Shown here piece after piece: positions 14,306-22,502 of a stretch of DNA of 36,705 nt (position 1 is the stretch's first letter; each line of letters opens with the position of its first letter). A program made the position numbers and the translations under genes. The DNA is from Acidobacteriota bacterium (GTDB taxonomy: Bacteria > Acidobacteriota > Terriglobia > Acidiferrales > UBA7541): assembly GCA_021818865.1 (NCBI GenBank), contig JAKASX010000030.1, forward strand, positions 1 through 36,705, given 5' to 3'. The notes below the pieces were generated by a model. It saw nothing but the letters and a program-made list of their open reading frames with translations. It ran no database searches and had not been told where the DNA came from.

Positions 14306-17300
14306 ATGGCGCCCACCGATCCGCTGATTGGCCAGACCGTCGCCCATTACCGCATCCTCGAACGGATCGGCGGCGGCGGAATGGGTGTTGTTTACGCGGC
14401 GGAGGATTTGAACCTGGGGCGCCGCGTGGCGTTGAAATTCCTTCCACCTGAACTCGAACGCAATCCGCACGCGCTCGAGCGATTCCGCCGCGAAGCGCGC
14501 GCCGCCAGCGCGCTGAACCATCCCAACATCTGCACCATCCACGACATCGCCCAGCACGAAGGCCGGTACTTCATCGCGATGGAATATCTGGAGGGCCAGA
14601 CGCTGAAGCACCGCATCGCGGGCCGTCCGCTGCCGCTCGGGCTGTTTTTCTCCCTGGGAATCGAAATCGCCGACGCGCTCGACGCCGCGCACGAAAAAGG
14701 CATCATCCATCGCGACATCAAACCGGCGAATATTTTCGTGACGACGCGCGGGCACGCGAAAATCCTCGATTTCGGCTTGGCCAAACAGATCGGGCGCGAT
14801 TCGCAGCTCACCGCCGGCCTGACACAAGGCGCCACGGCGGGCGTGACGATCGAGAACGACCAACTGACCAGCCCCGGCTCGGCGCTGGGAACCGTGGCGT
14901 ACATGTCGCCCGAGCAGGCGCGCGGCGAAACGCTCGATGCGCGCAGCGACCTTTTCAGCTTCGGCGCGGTGCTCTACGAAATGGCCACGGGCGCGCTGCC
15001 GTTTCCCGGCGACACGAATGCGGTGGTTTTCGCGGCGATTCTCGAAAAACAGCCAGTGCCGCCGTCCCGGCTGAATCCGGAAATTCCGGCGAAGCTCCAG
15101 GAGATCATCGAAAAGGCAACCGAGAAGGATCGCGACCTCCGTTACCACCACGCCGCCGATATTCGCACCGACCTGCAACGATTGAAGCGCGATACGGAAG
15201 CCGGGCGAACGTTGTCCACGCAAGCGGCCGATGCGGTCACTTCGCCGAGCGCCGGTTTCCCCGGGGCGAGCGCGACCACACCATCGGCGGGCGTAACGCC
15301 GGCCGTTGGCACGACGCCGGCCGTCGGAATCACGCCGGCTGTCGGAACCACTCCGGCTGGGGGAACGACGCCAGTTGTGACGGCTGCGACGGCGGGAGCA
15401 AAACGGCGCTGGCCCTTGCTGGCGGGAGCGGTCGTGCTGGCGGCAATTGCTGCCGGTGCGTATTTTTATCTGAATCGCGGGCCGAAATTGACATCCAAGG
15501 ACACAATCGTTCTCGCCGATTTTTCCAACACCACCGGCGATTCGGTTTTCGACGGTACGCTGCGGCAGGCGCTTTCGGCGGAACTCGCACAATCGCCATT
15601 CCTGAACATTCTGACGAACCGGAAGATGGAGCAGACGCTCCGCTACATGGCGCTGCCTCCGACCACGAAAGTGACGCAAGCCGTCGCGGAACAGATTTGC
15701 GAGCGCACCGGAAGCGTCGCTGTGCTGGACGGCTCGATCGCGCAGATCGGCAGCCAGTACGACATGATCCTCACCGTGCGGAATTGCGCCACAGGCGACC
15801 GGCTGGCGGCCGTGGAGGCCGTTGCGCCGGACAAAAACAGCGTTCTCGATACGCTGGGCAAACTGGCTTCGCAGGTTCGCGGCAAGTTGGGCGAGTCGCT
15901 GGCGTCCATCCAAAAATTCGACACGCCGATCGAGCAGGCGACCACATCTTCGCTTGAGGCGCTGAAGATTTACACGCAGGCGGATCTGAAATCCGACAGC
16001 GAGGGCAACGTCGCTGCGATTCCGTTGTATAAACAGGCGATCGCACTCGATCCCGATTTCGCGCTCGCCTATCAGGCGCTGGGCACTGGATACGCCGACA
16101 TCAGCGAGAATCAGCTGGCCGCCGAATATCTCACAAAGGCTTTCCAGTTGCGCGACCGCGTGAGCGAACTGGAGAAGTTTCACATCGAATCGTTGTATTA
16201 CCTGACTGCCAATGGAGATCTGGCCAAGGGCGAACAGACTCTCGAACTGTGGGAGCAGACTTATCCGCGCGACTACATACCGAGAGTAGATCTGGGACAG
16301 GTCTACAGCTTCCGCGGACAGTACGACAAAGTTGTAGCAACCACTCTTGCTGCGGTCGCTCTTGAACCCAACGACGCCACTTCGCGTTCGAATCTGGCGG
16401 GCGCGTACATGGCCATGGGTCGGCTCGGCGATGCGAAGGAGCAGCTTGACGAGGCGCGCAAACGCCACCTTGGCTTCTTCCTTTTGCATCTCCAGGCCTA
16501 CCAACTCGCCTTTCTCGAAAACGATGCTGCCGGAATGCAAAAAGCGGCAAGCGAGTTGATCGGAAAGCCGGGCGAGGAAGACTGGATGTTCGACGCCGAG
16601 GCGAACACCGCGGCGTACGGCGGCGAGTTCGCCAAGGCGCACGAATTAACGCAAAAGGCTGTCGCCTCGGCCGTCGCCAGCGGCAATAAGGAAACCGCGG
16701 CCGTTTGGCAACTGGATGAAGCGTTGCGCGAGGTGGAATTCGGAGACACGGCAGCGGCGCAGCACGACGCGCAGGCGGCGCTCGCACTCGCCTCGGGACG
16801 ATTCGAGCAGGCCGTGGCTGCGCTCATTTTCGCACGCGCAGGCGATGCGGCGCGGGCGAAGACGACGGCCGCCGCGCTTGCCAAAGCCCACCCCGACGAC
16901 ACCATTCTCAACAACTACTGGATTTCCTCGATTCATGCGGCAATCGCGCTCGACCAGAAGAATCCAGCCAAGGCCATGGATGCACTTGCGGCCGCCCAGC
17001 CTTACGAACTCGGCGGCGAGCCACCGTTCCAGGGCGGGCTTATGTACCCGGTCTACCTACGAGGGCTGGCGTACCTGCAACTGCACGAGGGACAGCAAGC
17101 TGCGGCGGAATTCCAGAAAATCGTCGCGCATCCCGGCTTTACCATCAACGAGCCGATTGGCGCGTTGGCGCAACTTGATCTGGCGCGCGCGCAGGCGATG
17201 GTTGGCGATGCGAGTGCGGCGCGTGCTTCGTATGAGAAATTCCTCGCGCTGTGGCAGCGCGCGGACCCCTCCCAGAACGTTCTGAAGCAAGCCAAATCCG

Positions 17301-17320
17301 AATACGCGAAATTGGGGTAA
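14306..17320 (+). CDS. Transmembrane Ser/Thr protein kinase with TPR-type extracytoplasmic domain
   Basis: The protein has 1004 residues. The kinase domain (about 15-295) is complete: glycine loop [10 protein letters not shown], Lys44 in VALKFL, alphaC Glu63, catalytic Asp137, Lys139 and Asn142 in [11 protein letters not shown] with Asp155, and SPE in the activation segment. A Pro/Thr-rich juxtamembrane linker (about 325-360) contains repeats of GTTPAV. One transmembrane helix (about 370-389) follows. The outer part starts with [20 protein letters not shown], a TolB/FlgO-like fold seen in acidobacterial kinases. It then carries TPR-like helices to the end, such as [20 protein letters not shown] and [14 protein letters not shown]. 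It likely senses a periplasmic ligand or protein and signals by phosphorylation inside. It is divergent from the amidase gene. Confidence 0.93.
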   Translation: MAPTDPLIGQTVAHYRILERIGGGGMGVVYAAEDLNLGRRVALKFLPPELERNPHALERFRREARAASALNHPNICTIHDIAQHEGRYFIAMEYLEGQTLKHRIAGRPLPLGLFFSLGIEIADALDAAHEKGIIHRDIKPANIFVTTRGHAKILDFGLAKQIGRDSQLTAGLTQGATAGVTIENDQLTSPGSALGTVAYMSPEQARGETLDARSDLFSFGAVLYEMATGALPFPGDTNAVVFAAILEKQPVPPSRLNPEIPAKLQEIIEKATEKDRDLRYHHAADIRTDLQRLKRDTEAGRTLSTQAADAVTSPSAGFPGASATTPSAGVTPAVGTTPAVGITPAVGTTPAGGTTPVVTAATAGAKRRWPLLAGAVVLAAIAAGAYFYLNRGPKLTSKDTIVLADFSNTTGDSVFDGTLRQALSAELAQSPFLNILTNRKMEQTLRYMALPPTTKVTQAVAEQICERTGSVAVLDGSIAQIGSQYDMILTVRNCATGDRLAAVEAVAPDKNSVLDTLGKLASQVRGKLGESLASIQKFDTPIEQATTSSLEALKIYTQADLKSDSEGNVAAIPLYKQAIALDPDFALAYQALGTGYADISENQLAAEYLTKAFQLRDRVSELEKFHIESLYYLTANGDLAKGEQTLELWEQTYPRDYIPRVDLGQVYSFRGQYDKVVATTLAAVALEPNDATSRSNLAGAYMAMGRLGDAKEQLDEARKRHLGFFLLHLQAYQLAFLENDAAGMQKAASELIGKPGEEDWMFDAEANTAAYGGEFAKAHELTQKAVASAVASGNKETAAVWQLDEALREVEFGDTAAAQHDAQAALALASGRFEQAVAALIFARAGDAARAKTTAAALAKAHPDDTILNNYWISSIHAAIALDQKNPAKAMDALAAAQPYELGGEPPFQGGLMYPVYLRGLAYLQLHEGQQAAAEFQKIVAHPGFTINEPIGALAQLDLARAQAMVGDASAARASYEKFLALWQRADPSQNVLKQAKSEYAKLG
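15296..15385 (+). repeat. 18-bp tandem repeat in the kinase linker, five units
   Basis: Units start at 15296, 15314, 15332, 15350 and 15368. The first three follow the pattern ACGCCGGCCGTCGGAAYC, the fourth differs at several positions and the fifth is degenerate. Each unit encodes six residues of the type TPAVGT, forming the flexible linker before the membrane helix. Copy number changes would alter linker length without breaking the frame. Confidence 0.8.
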
Positions 17321-17729
17321 AAACCTCTGTCACCCTGAGGCCCGGTTTTCGGGCCGACCCTTCCCGACGCCTCCTGTCGGGAAGGGCCCCGAAAATGGCG
17401 CCATGTGGTGAGTCCCAGCGACGAGACGAAGCCACGGGATGCTTCGCCCCAAAAGCTCGGGGCTCAGCATGACATCGTATCGGGGTCTTCGCGGAAAGCT
17501 GCGGGTTGCAGTAGAGGAAGATTCCGTCCGGCATCGCACGGCCAAGCGCTTGCCTTTCCAACCCTTCCCTGGCATACGGGTCTCTCCGATGCGCGCGGAT
17601 TCGCGGGCTCTCGTTTCCCGCACGCGACCGCATTTTCGCGCAATGAGGTTTGCGGCGCTATAGAGGCCTATACGTAAGGACGCGGGGATGAGGGCCGCTG
17701 GCCCGATGCGCGAAGGTGCGGAATTGGTT
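17321..17729. other. Intergenic region between convergent genes, about 410 bp, no gene
   Basis: I see no gene here. The left third is a structured repeat element (17328-17474). The remainder (17475-17729) is moderately GC-rich, without a frame that shows protein-like features or a ribosome site. It contains only a short TATAG/CTATA inverted repeat near 17660. Confidence 0.6.
17328..17474. repeat. 147-bp structured element with imperfect terminal inverted repeats
   Basis: The ends TGTCACCCTGAG (17328-17339) and CTCAGCATGACA (17463-17474) are inverted repeats matching at 10 of 12 positions. Inside are a GGCCCG/CGGGCC hairpin (17339-17355) and a perfect 11-bp stem, CCCTTCCCGAC / GTCGGGAAGGG (17358-17386). 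Its right 40 bp recurs in inverted orientation at 12265-12305. It has no coding capacity, so it is a MITE-like or REP-like element. It begins 8 bp after the kinase stop and may end that transcript. Confidence 0.65.
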
Positions 17730-18884
17730 TCAGAGAGACAGCAGGCGGCGAACGGCTTCGGCGAATTCGTTTTCGCGACCAATCAGGCTGACGACCAGAT
17801 GGCCCTCGGCGGAAAAATCGTAGAAATGGCCGGGATGAACGTAGACGCCTTTTTCGCGCAGGAGCTGGAGGGCCAAATCCTCATCGCTCGCTGCGTCTGC
17901 GACCTGGAGGACGGCGTACCAGCCGCCTTCGATTTTCAGACGGCGGCAACGCGATTGCGCGGCGAGTTGGCGATCGAGTTCCGCGAGATTCGCACGGACG
18001 CGGGCGAGCAATTGGCGCTCAAATTCGGGGCGCAACGCAAGCAGGGTTGGGAGGGCCAGTTGCACCGGGGCATTCATCGAGAGAAACGTATCGGCAATCA
18101 CTTCGAGGCGATCGAGGGCGCGCTGTTTTGCCGGTTCCGGACCGCTGACGACCATCCACGAAGCTTTCATTTGCGGCAAGCCAGCGAGTTTGGAAAGGCC
18201 ACTCAGGGTGAAGGTGAGCGCGTCGTGACGCGAGGCGAAACTTGGGCGCGAGGGGCCTTCGAGCGCGAAATCGAGAAAGACTTCGTCGGCGAGAATGGCC
18301 AAATCGCGTTCGGCGCAGAGCGCGGCAAGGCAATCGGCGTCGCGATCGCCGACGTAATGGCCAGTGGGATTATTGGGATGAATCACGACGACGGAACGGG
18401 AACGGGGAGAGATGGCGCTTTCGAGCGCGGGAAAATCCATGCGCCAACCGTCGTCGTAGACGAGCGGGTACGGAACGAGTTCGACGTCTTCGATGCCGGC
18501 GAGAAAACCGAGCAGCGGATAGCTGGGCTCGGGGACGAGGATTTCATCGCCGGGATCGCAAAGAAGACGCAGGATGAAGGAATAGGCTTCGCTTGTGCCG
18601 GTGATGAGAAGGATGGAATCGAGCGGAACGACGATGCCGCGCTCGGCATAGTAGGCGGCGACGGCGCTCCGCGCGGATTGGAGGCCGCGGGGATCGGGCT
18701 CGTAGACGAGCGATTCGCGCTTTGCAAGCGCCCGGAGGATCGCAGCTTCGGCGTAAGCGAATCCGCACGCGGTGGGATTCGAAACGGTGAGGTCGAGGAG
18801 CGGCTTGCCCGACGCGCGATGCTGCGCCAGGGCTTCGCTCAGAGCGTTGGGCTCGAGATTCCAGTTGGTGCGTTTCGAAAACAT
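17730..18884 (-). CDS. PLP-dependent aminotransferase, class I/II
   Basis: The protein has 384 residues, a normal length for fold-type I aminotransferases. It contains YEPDPRGLQSARSAVAAYYA, the cofactor-stacking region TGTSEAYSF, and HPNNPTG (about 169-175) for the PLP ring and substrate. It also has LADEVFLDF with Asp200 and the PLP-binding Lys232 in TLSGLSKLAGLPQMK. The sequence is nearest to aspartate/alanine-type aminotransferases; the amino donor is not predictable. ATG 18884 has GGGGA upstream. It stands alone on the minus strand, with a putative promoter at 18958-18930 and a pentanucleotide repeat just upstream of it. Confidence 0.9.
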   Translation of the reverse strand: MFSKRTNWNLEPNALSEALAQHRASGKPLLDLTVSNPTACGFAYAEAAILRALAKRESLVYEPDPRGLQSARSAVAAYYAERGIVVPLDSILLITGTSEAYSFILRLLCDPGDEILVPEPSYPLLGFLAGIEDVELVPYPLVYDDGWRMDFPALESAISPRSRSVVVIHPNNPTGHYVGDRDADCLAALCAERDLAILADEVFLDFALEGPSRPSFASRHDALTFTLSGLSKLAGLPQMKASWMVVSGPEPAKQRALDRLEVIADTFLSMNAPVQLALPTLLALRPEFERQLLARVRANLAELDRQLAAQSRCRRLKIEGGWYAVLQVADAASDEDLALQLLREKGVYVHPGHFYDFSAEGHLVVSLIGRENEFAEAVRRLLSL

Positions 18885-18929
18885 GGATTGGCCGTCCCCG
18901 ACGAAGCGGAGGGACAGTTCACCTTTTCG

Positions 18930-18958
18930 ATTCTATGTGGCTTGCGGCATTTTGCCGA
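18930..18958 (-). promoter_or_regulatory. Putative promoter of the aminotransferase gene
   Basis: On the minus strand, TCGGCA (18958-18953), a 17-bp spacer and TAGAAT (18935-18930) match a sigma-70 promoter at four and five of six positions. Its distance to ATG 18884 leaves a leader of about 40 bases. Confidence 0.4.
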
Positions 18959-18970
18959 GGGAGCGCGTAT

Positions 18971-18990
18971 CTTCTCTTCTCTTCTCTTCT
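18971..18990. repeat. Pentanucleotide microsatellite (CTTCT)x4
   Basis: Four exact CTTCT units lie 12 bp upstream of the putative -35 box of the aminotransferase gene, and also in the 3' gap after the esterase. On the aminotransferase strand this is a purine tract (AGAAG)x4. Confidence 0.75.
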
Positions 18991-19055
18991 TGCACGTTTT
19001 CGGACTCTTGTTGAATTGATTCGCAAGCCGTGGCAACTCTGCGGTTCCCGAGCGC

Positions 19056-19988
19056 CTATTTCGCAATCATTCCTATCGTGTGCAGCCACGTTTTCACAAG
19101 CCGAGGCCATCGCGTTATCGGAAACTTCGTGCGGCGCAGGCCAAAGGCATGGCCGCCTTGCGCATACAGGTGCATCTCCACGGGAACCCCAGCCTTTTCC
19201 AGTGCCATGTAGTAAACGAGCGAGTTCCCGATGCTGTCTTCCGGGTCATTCTCCGCCTGAAGCAAAAACGTGGGCGGCGTCCGGCTGGTGACGGGAACAT
19301 TCGGGTTCAGACCGTTGGGCGTCTGCAAGTGGCCCGGATACAAAGCTACGGCAAAATCCGGGCGACAGCTTTCCTTGTCGGCCGCGTCCAGCACCGGGTA
19401 CAAGCGACGGACGAAGTGCGTGCTGATTTCCGCCACCAGATATCCGCCCGCCGAAAACCCGAGCACGCCAATTTTGTGTGGATCGATGTGCCACTGTGCG
19501 GCGTGAAAGCGCACCAAACCCAGCGTCCTCTGTGCGTCTTCGAGCGACGGCGTTGATTCCGCAAAGCTGTAGCACTTGCATCGCCAGTCATAGGGCGGAC
19601 CAGGCACACGATATTTCAGCAGGACGCAAGTGATGCCGTTGGACGTCAGCCAGTGGCAGACCTCGGTGCCTTCGAGATCGATCGCCAGAATCTGAAATCC
19701 CCCGCCAGGAAAAACGACGATTGCAACGCCCGTATTCTTTCCTTTTGGCGAATAGACCGTCATCGTTGGCCGCGAAACGTTGCCGAGTTCAATCCAAGGT
19801 TTGCCGGCGACCAGTTCGTCCTTCACCGTCTTCGCGTATTCGGGGCCGGGGACTGGCTGAGCGTCAGGCGCGCGGCCCGGCCAAATCGGAATTTGCGTAT
19901 GTCCCGGCGACGGCTGCCAAACAGGTGCCTGCGCGCTGAGAGCGCCCCACGCGAACAGGGCGCAAGCGGCGAAGAGCAGCGGCTTCAT
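19056..19988 (-). CDS. Secreted alpha/beta hydrolase, acetylxylan-esterase-like
   Basis: The protein has 310 residues with signal peptide MKPLLFAACALFAWGALSAQ. The alpha/beta hydrolase core shows the oxyanion motif VVFPGGGF, nucleophile Ser179 in VLGFSAGGYL, Asp248 in LLQAENDPED and His280 in AQGGHAFGL. The arrangement matches BD-FAE/acetyl-esterase proteins (often annotated XynB-like or endo-1,4-beta-xylanase B-like) that remove acetyl groups from plant polysaccharides. ATG 19988 is chosen for its signal peptide and GGGAGC upstream; the frame extends further but only into the end of the quinone reductase gene. It lies 31 bp downstream of that gene on the same strand and is probably cotranscribed. 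Confidence 0.88.
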   Translation of the reverse strand: MKPLLFAACALFAWGALSAQAPVWQPSPGHTQIPIWPGRAPDAQPVPGPEYAKTVKDELVAGKPWIELGNVSRPTMTVYSPKGKNTGVAIVVFPGGGFQILAIDLEGTEVCHWLTSNGITCVLLKYRVPGPPYDWRCKCYSFAESTPSLEDAQRTLGLVRFHAAQWHIDPHKIGVLGFSAGGYLVAEISTHFVRRLYPVLDAADKESCRPDFAVALYPGHLQTPNGLNPNVPVTSRTPPTFLLQAENDPEDSIGNSLVYYMALEKAGVPVEMHLYAQGGHAFGLRRTKFPITRWPRLVKTWLHTIGMIAK

Positions 19989-20019
19989 CACGAACCAGGC
20001 GCTCCCTTTTCGATGGCGA

Positions 20020-20982
20020 TCACGGGATGAGGGCGATTTTGCCGAACGCGCGGGATTCGAGAATTTCGATGTGGGCGCGCGCGGCTTCGGCGAGCGGAAG
20101 CTGCTTGCCAACGACCGGGCGCAGGGTGCCATTTTCGAGGCCGCTCGCGAGGCCAGCGTGGATTTCGCGCACCTCCGCTTCGTTTATGCCCCAAAGCGCG
20201 AAGCCAACGACTGAAGCACGGCGCATCATCAGATCGCGCGGAGCGATCGTGACATCGCCGCGACTGCCGATGACGACGACGCGACCGCCGGTGGCCAGTA
20301 GTTTCAGATCGGCGCCAAGATTCACGTTGGCAAGCATTTCGAGAATGAGGTCAACGCCGCGGCCGGCGGTGGCCTCGAGAATTTCGTCTTGATAGCCGGA
20401 TCTCGAATGAAGGAACGCGCGATGCGCGCCTTCGCGTTTCACGAGTTCGAGACCCTTTTCGCTCCCCGCAGTGCCGAAAACGGTGAGGCCGAGCGCGCGC
20501 GCCATCTGGACGGCGGCGATGCCGACGCCGCCGCTCGCGCCGTGAACGAGCACGGTTTGGCCGGCGCGGGCGTGCGCGCAGGGATAAAGAGCAAAATAAG
20601 CGGTGCCGTAGGGCACCCAGATGCCGGCGCCCTGTTCGAAGCTGATTTTTTCAGGAAGCAGATGGAGCTGGGCTTCCTTCGCCAGAGCGTATTCGGCGTA
20701 AGCGCCGCTGAGCGTTCTGGCGGTGAAGACGCGATCGCCGCGTTTGACGCGCGTCACGCCCTCGCCAAGCGCTTCAACGATTCCGGCGGCGTCGGAGCCG
20801 GGCGTATAGGGCAGCTGCGGCTTGATGGCGTAGCTTCCCGACCGCATGTACGTGTCGTAGGGATTGACGCCGGCGGCGTGGACGCGCACGAGCGCTTCGC
20901 CGGGGCCGGGACTCGGCATGGGGATTTCCTCGAGTTTCAGGACTTCGGGCCCGCCGAATTCGCGCACCTGAATCGCTTTCAT
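20020..20982 (-). CDS. NADPH:quinone reductase-like zinc-free MDR oxidoreductase
   Basis: The protein has 320 residues. It is a medium-chain dehydrogenase with the quinone-reductase layout: N-terminal substrate lobe with AAGVNPYDTYMRSG and PYTPGSDAAGIVEALGEGV, then the nucleotide-binding motif VHGASGGVGIAAVQ (about 147-160), with FGTAGSEKG after it. No structural zinc cysteines are present. It should reduce quinones or related alpha,beta-unsaturated carbonyls with NADPH in the cytoplasm. GAGAGGAGCG precedes ATG 20982. It is the first gene of a two-gene unit with the esterase, a pairing with no obvious metabolic link. Confidence 0.93.
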   Translation of the reverse strand: MKAIQVREFGGPEVLKLEEIPMPSPGPGEALVRVHAAGVNPYDTYMRSGSYAIKPQLPYTPGSDAAGIVEALGEGVTRVKRGDRVFTARTLSGAYAEYALAKEAQLHLLPEKISFEQGAGIWVPYGTAYFALYPCAHARAGQTVLVHGASGGVGIAAVQMARALGLTVFGTAGSEKGLELVKREGAHRAFLHSRSGYQDEILEATAGRGVDLILEMLANVNLGADLKLLATGGRVVVIGSRGDVTIAPRDLMMRRASVVGFALWGINEAEVREIHAGLASGLENGTLRPVVGKQLPLAEAARAHIEILESRAFGKIALIP

Positions 20983-21176
20983 GAGTCGCTCCTCTCGCCC
21001 TTTGGATTCGCGGCGAGGAAAACGGTTTCGGAAAAAGGCGGATCAGATGCCAGGACAATGGAGACCGTTGTCAGGCTCCGATCGTGACAGCCGGAGGAAT
21101 ATTACCCTCATCGGCGCGAGCGGAGCCAGAAATCAGATCGGTTCCCGCATTCGGGTGACGGGGTCCCGGCAGGCTG

Positions 21177-21941
21177 TTAAGGGGCCGTCGAGGTGCGTCT
21201 TCTTTGGCTGAGGTAATCGGCGACGATCCACGCCGCGCCGGCGATGACGAGAGTTTCGGCATTCTCGGTCCAATTGGTGAGATTGTGTGGATCGGCAAAT
21301 ATTGCGGGCAGCCACACGAGCAACCCGAAGCCGATCAGCATCGCCGCAAGCAAGCGAGACGCGAGGAGGGCCAGACGCCCGGAAAGCAAAGCGATGGCCG
21401 CGAGCGCAAACGCAATCGTCGTGACAATCGCCCAGAACATTTGGCTGGGCGGAATCCATTTGGGAACCAAGGACACCGTTATGGAAAGATAAAAGAGTTG
21501 TGCGAGAGTGAAGGAAATCACGCAAACGCCAAAGAAGATGTACCCGAGCCGAGCCGCGCATGCCAACTGCTCCGAATCGCTTACTCTAAGGGACGCGTAA
21601 GCGATCAGCGCTCCCGAAAATTGGGAGAATTGCTCGAAAAAGTTGCCGTAGGAGCCGTAAACGGCTGGATCGGTGACGATGCGCGGTATCCACAGCAAGG
21701 CAAACAGGAGGAAGATCGCGCCCAAGGCGACGGCGCCGACTTGCGCCGTTTTGCGCCATTGGAGAGCAAAGCCGCCGAAAATTTCGATTGCGCCAACGAC
21801 ACAGGCCAAGATTTCGGGATGAGGGACATTGCGGAAGGGTTGAAACTGCTGCCAAATATTGGAGTCGCGCCAATACAGGATGACGATGCCGAAAAGGATG
21901 GCCGCCAGTCCGAAGACGTGACGGCCCATCAGGATTTTCAT
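21177..21941 (-). CDS. DoxX-like integral membrane protein
   Basis: The protein has 254 residues with about seven or eight hydrophobic segments and no soluble domain. The first half (VPHPEILACVVGAIEIFGGF, then ALGAIFLLFALLWIPRIV, then YGNFFEQFSQFSGALIAYA) has the pattern of DoxX-family proteins. The second half holds further helices. DoxX-type proteins are linked to quinone redox chemistry or stress in the membrane, but no function is proven for this group. It lies 124 bp downstream of the small CxC protein gene on the same strand and may share its promoter facing the MocR regulator. Confidence 0.7.
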   Translation of the reverse strand: MKILMGRHVFGLAAILFGIVILYWRDSNIWQQFQPFRNVPHPEILACVVGAIEIFGGFALQWRKTAQVGAVALGAIFLLFALLWIPRIVTDPAVYGSYGNFFEQFSQFSGALIAYASLRVSDSEQLACAARLGYIFFGVCVISFTLAQLFYLSITVSLVPKWIPPSQMFWAIVTTIAFALAAIALLSGRLALLASRLLAAMLIGFGLLVWLPAIFADPHNLTNWTENAETLVIAGAAWIVADYLSQRRRTSTAP

Positions 21942-22065
21942 GACGTCATCCCGGCTGGACCGGTGGATGCTTCACCACATAGTTGTTTTCGGCCGCAGGC
22001 GAATTTCCGAGCGGCAATCGCCTGAAACCGGCACGAAGAGCCGCGGTATTCGGACCGCGACGGCG

Positions 22066-22335
22066 CTAATGCGCCAGCGCGTGGCGATTTGCCTTGGCCC
22101 ATTTGCTGTTGCGCGGCACGGCTTTCATGGGAGGGCCACCCTGGGTGCCGCAGGAACACGGGCCTTCGGTTTTCGACTCGGTCATGCAGGAACAGGATTT
22201 TGTCTTCAGACAACTGCACACGTAGACCATTTTCTCTTTCTTGGGAGCCCTGGCCGGAGCCGCTTTCGGAGCGGCGCTGGTAGGGACGAGCGGCAACGAC
22301 AAAAGCAGCCAAAGAAGAAGAGCGCCCGGTTTCAT
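22066..22335 (-). CDS. Small secreted cysteine-rich protein with three CxC motifs
   Basis: The protein has 89 residues. A signal peptide (MKPGALLLWLLLSLPLVPTS) and an Ala/Lys/Pro linker precede a compact cysteine region, VYVCSCLKTKSCSCM, then EGPCSCG. This gives six cysteines in three CxC pairs. The tail is basic (KWAKANRHALAH). I do not recognise a named family; metal or redox binding is a reasonable inference. The gene is real rather than chance: AGGAGGGGAG precedes the ATG, and the signal peptide and regular CxC spacing are clear. It is divergent from the MocR regulator and upstream of the DoxX-like gene. Confidence 0.8.
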   Translation of the reverse strand: MKPGALLLWLLLSLPLVPTSAAPKAAPARAPKKEKMVYVCSCLKTKSCSCMTESKTEGPCSCGTQGGPPMKAVPRNSKWAKANRHALAH

Positions 22336-22446
22336 GATTGTTTGTACTCCCCTCCTAGGGATATGACCGCAGCCCGGGGGCGGGGGCGGCCGCTCCCTGG
22401 AACTGCCGGTCGAGTTTCCTCGTCGAAACGATGCGCCAAAATATGG

Positions 22447-22458
22447 TATTGTTCAATA
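22447..22458. promoter_or_regulatory. Candidate operator upstream of the MocR gene
   Basis: TATTG-TT-CAATA is an inverted repeat in an AT-rich stretch between the divergent CxC-protein and MocR genes, 5 bp before the putative -35 box of the latter. MocR regulators usually bind in such divergent regions. Assignment to this regulator is inference. Confidence 0.35.
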
Positions 22459-22463
22459 TCCAC

Positions 22464-22493
22464 TTGAAGTTAAATTCATATAGCCATTATGAT
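22464..22493 (+). promoter_or_regulatory. Putative promoter of the MocR gene, nearly leaderless
   Basis: TTGAAG (22464-22469), an 18-bp spacer and TATGAT (22488-22493) match sigma-70 hexamers at four and five of six positions. The transcript would start around 22500, directly at ATG 22503, which lacks a ribosome site. Confidence 0.5.
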
Positions 22494-22502
22494 TGCACGC
22501 AA

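Noticed and set aside
15296-15385. Kinase-linker repeats as a CRISPR or regulatory array
   Set aside because: They are contiguous 18-bp units in frame inside a coding sequence, without spacers.
14093-16642. Very long minus-strand open frame, 849 codons, opposite the kinase
   Set aside because: The kinase on the plus strand has all family motifs; the antisense frame is Arg-rich and composition-driven, with no domain.
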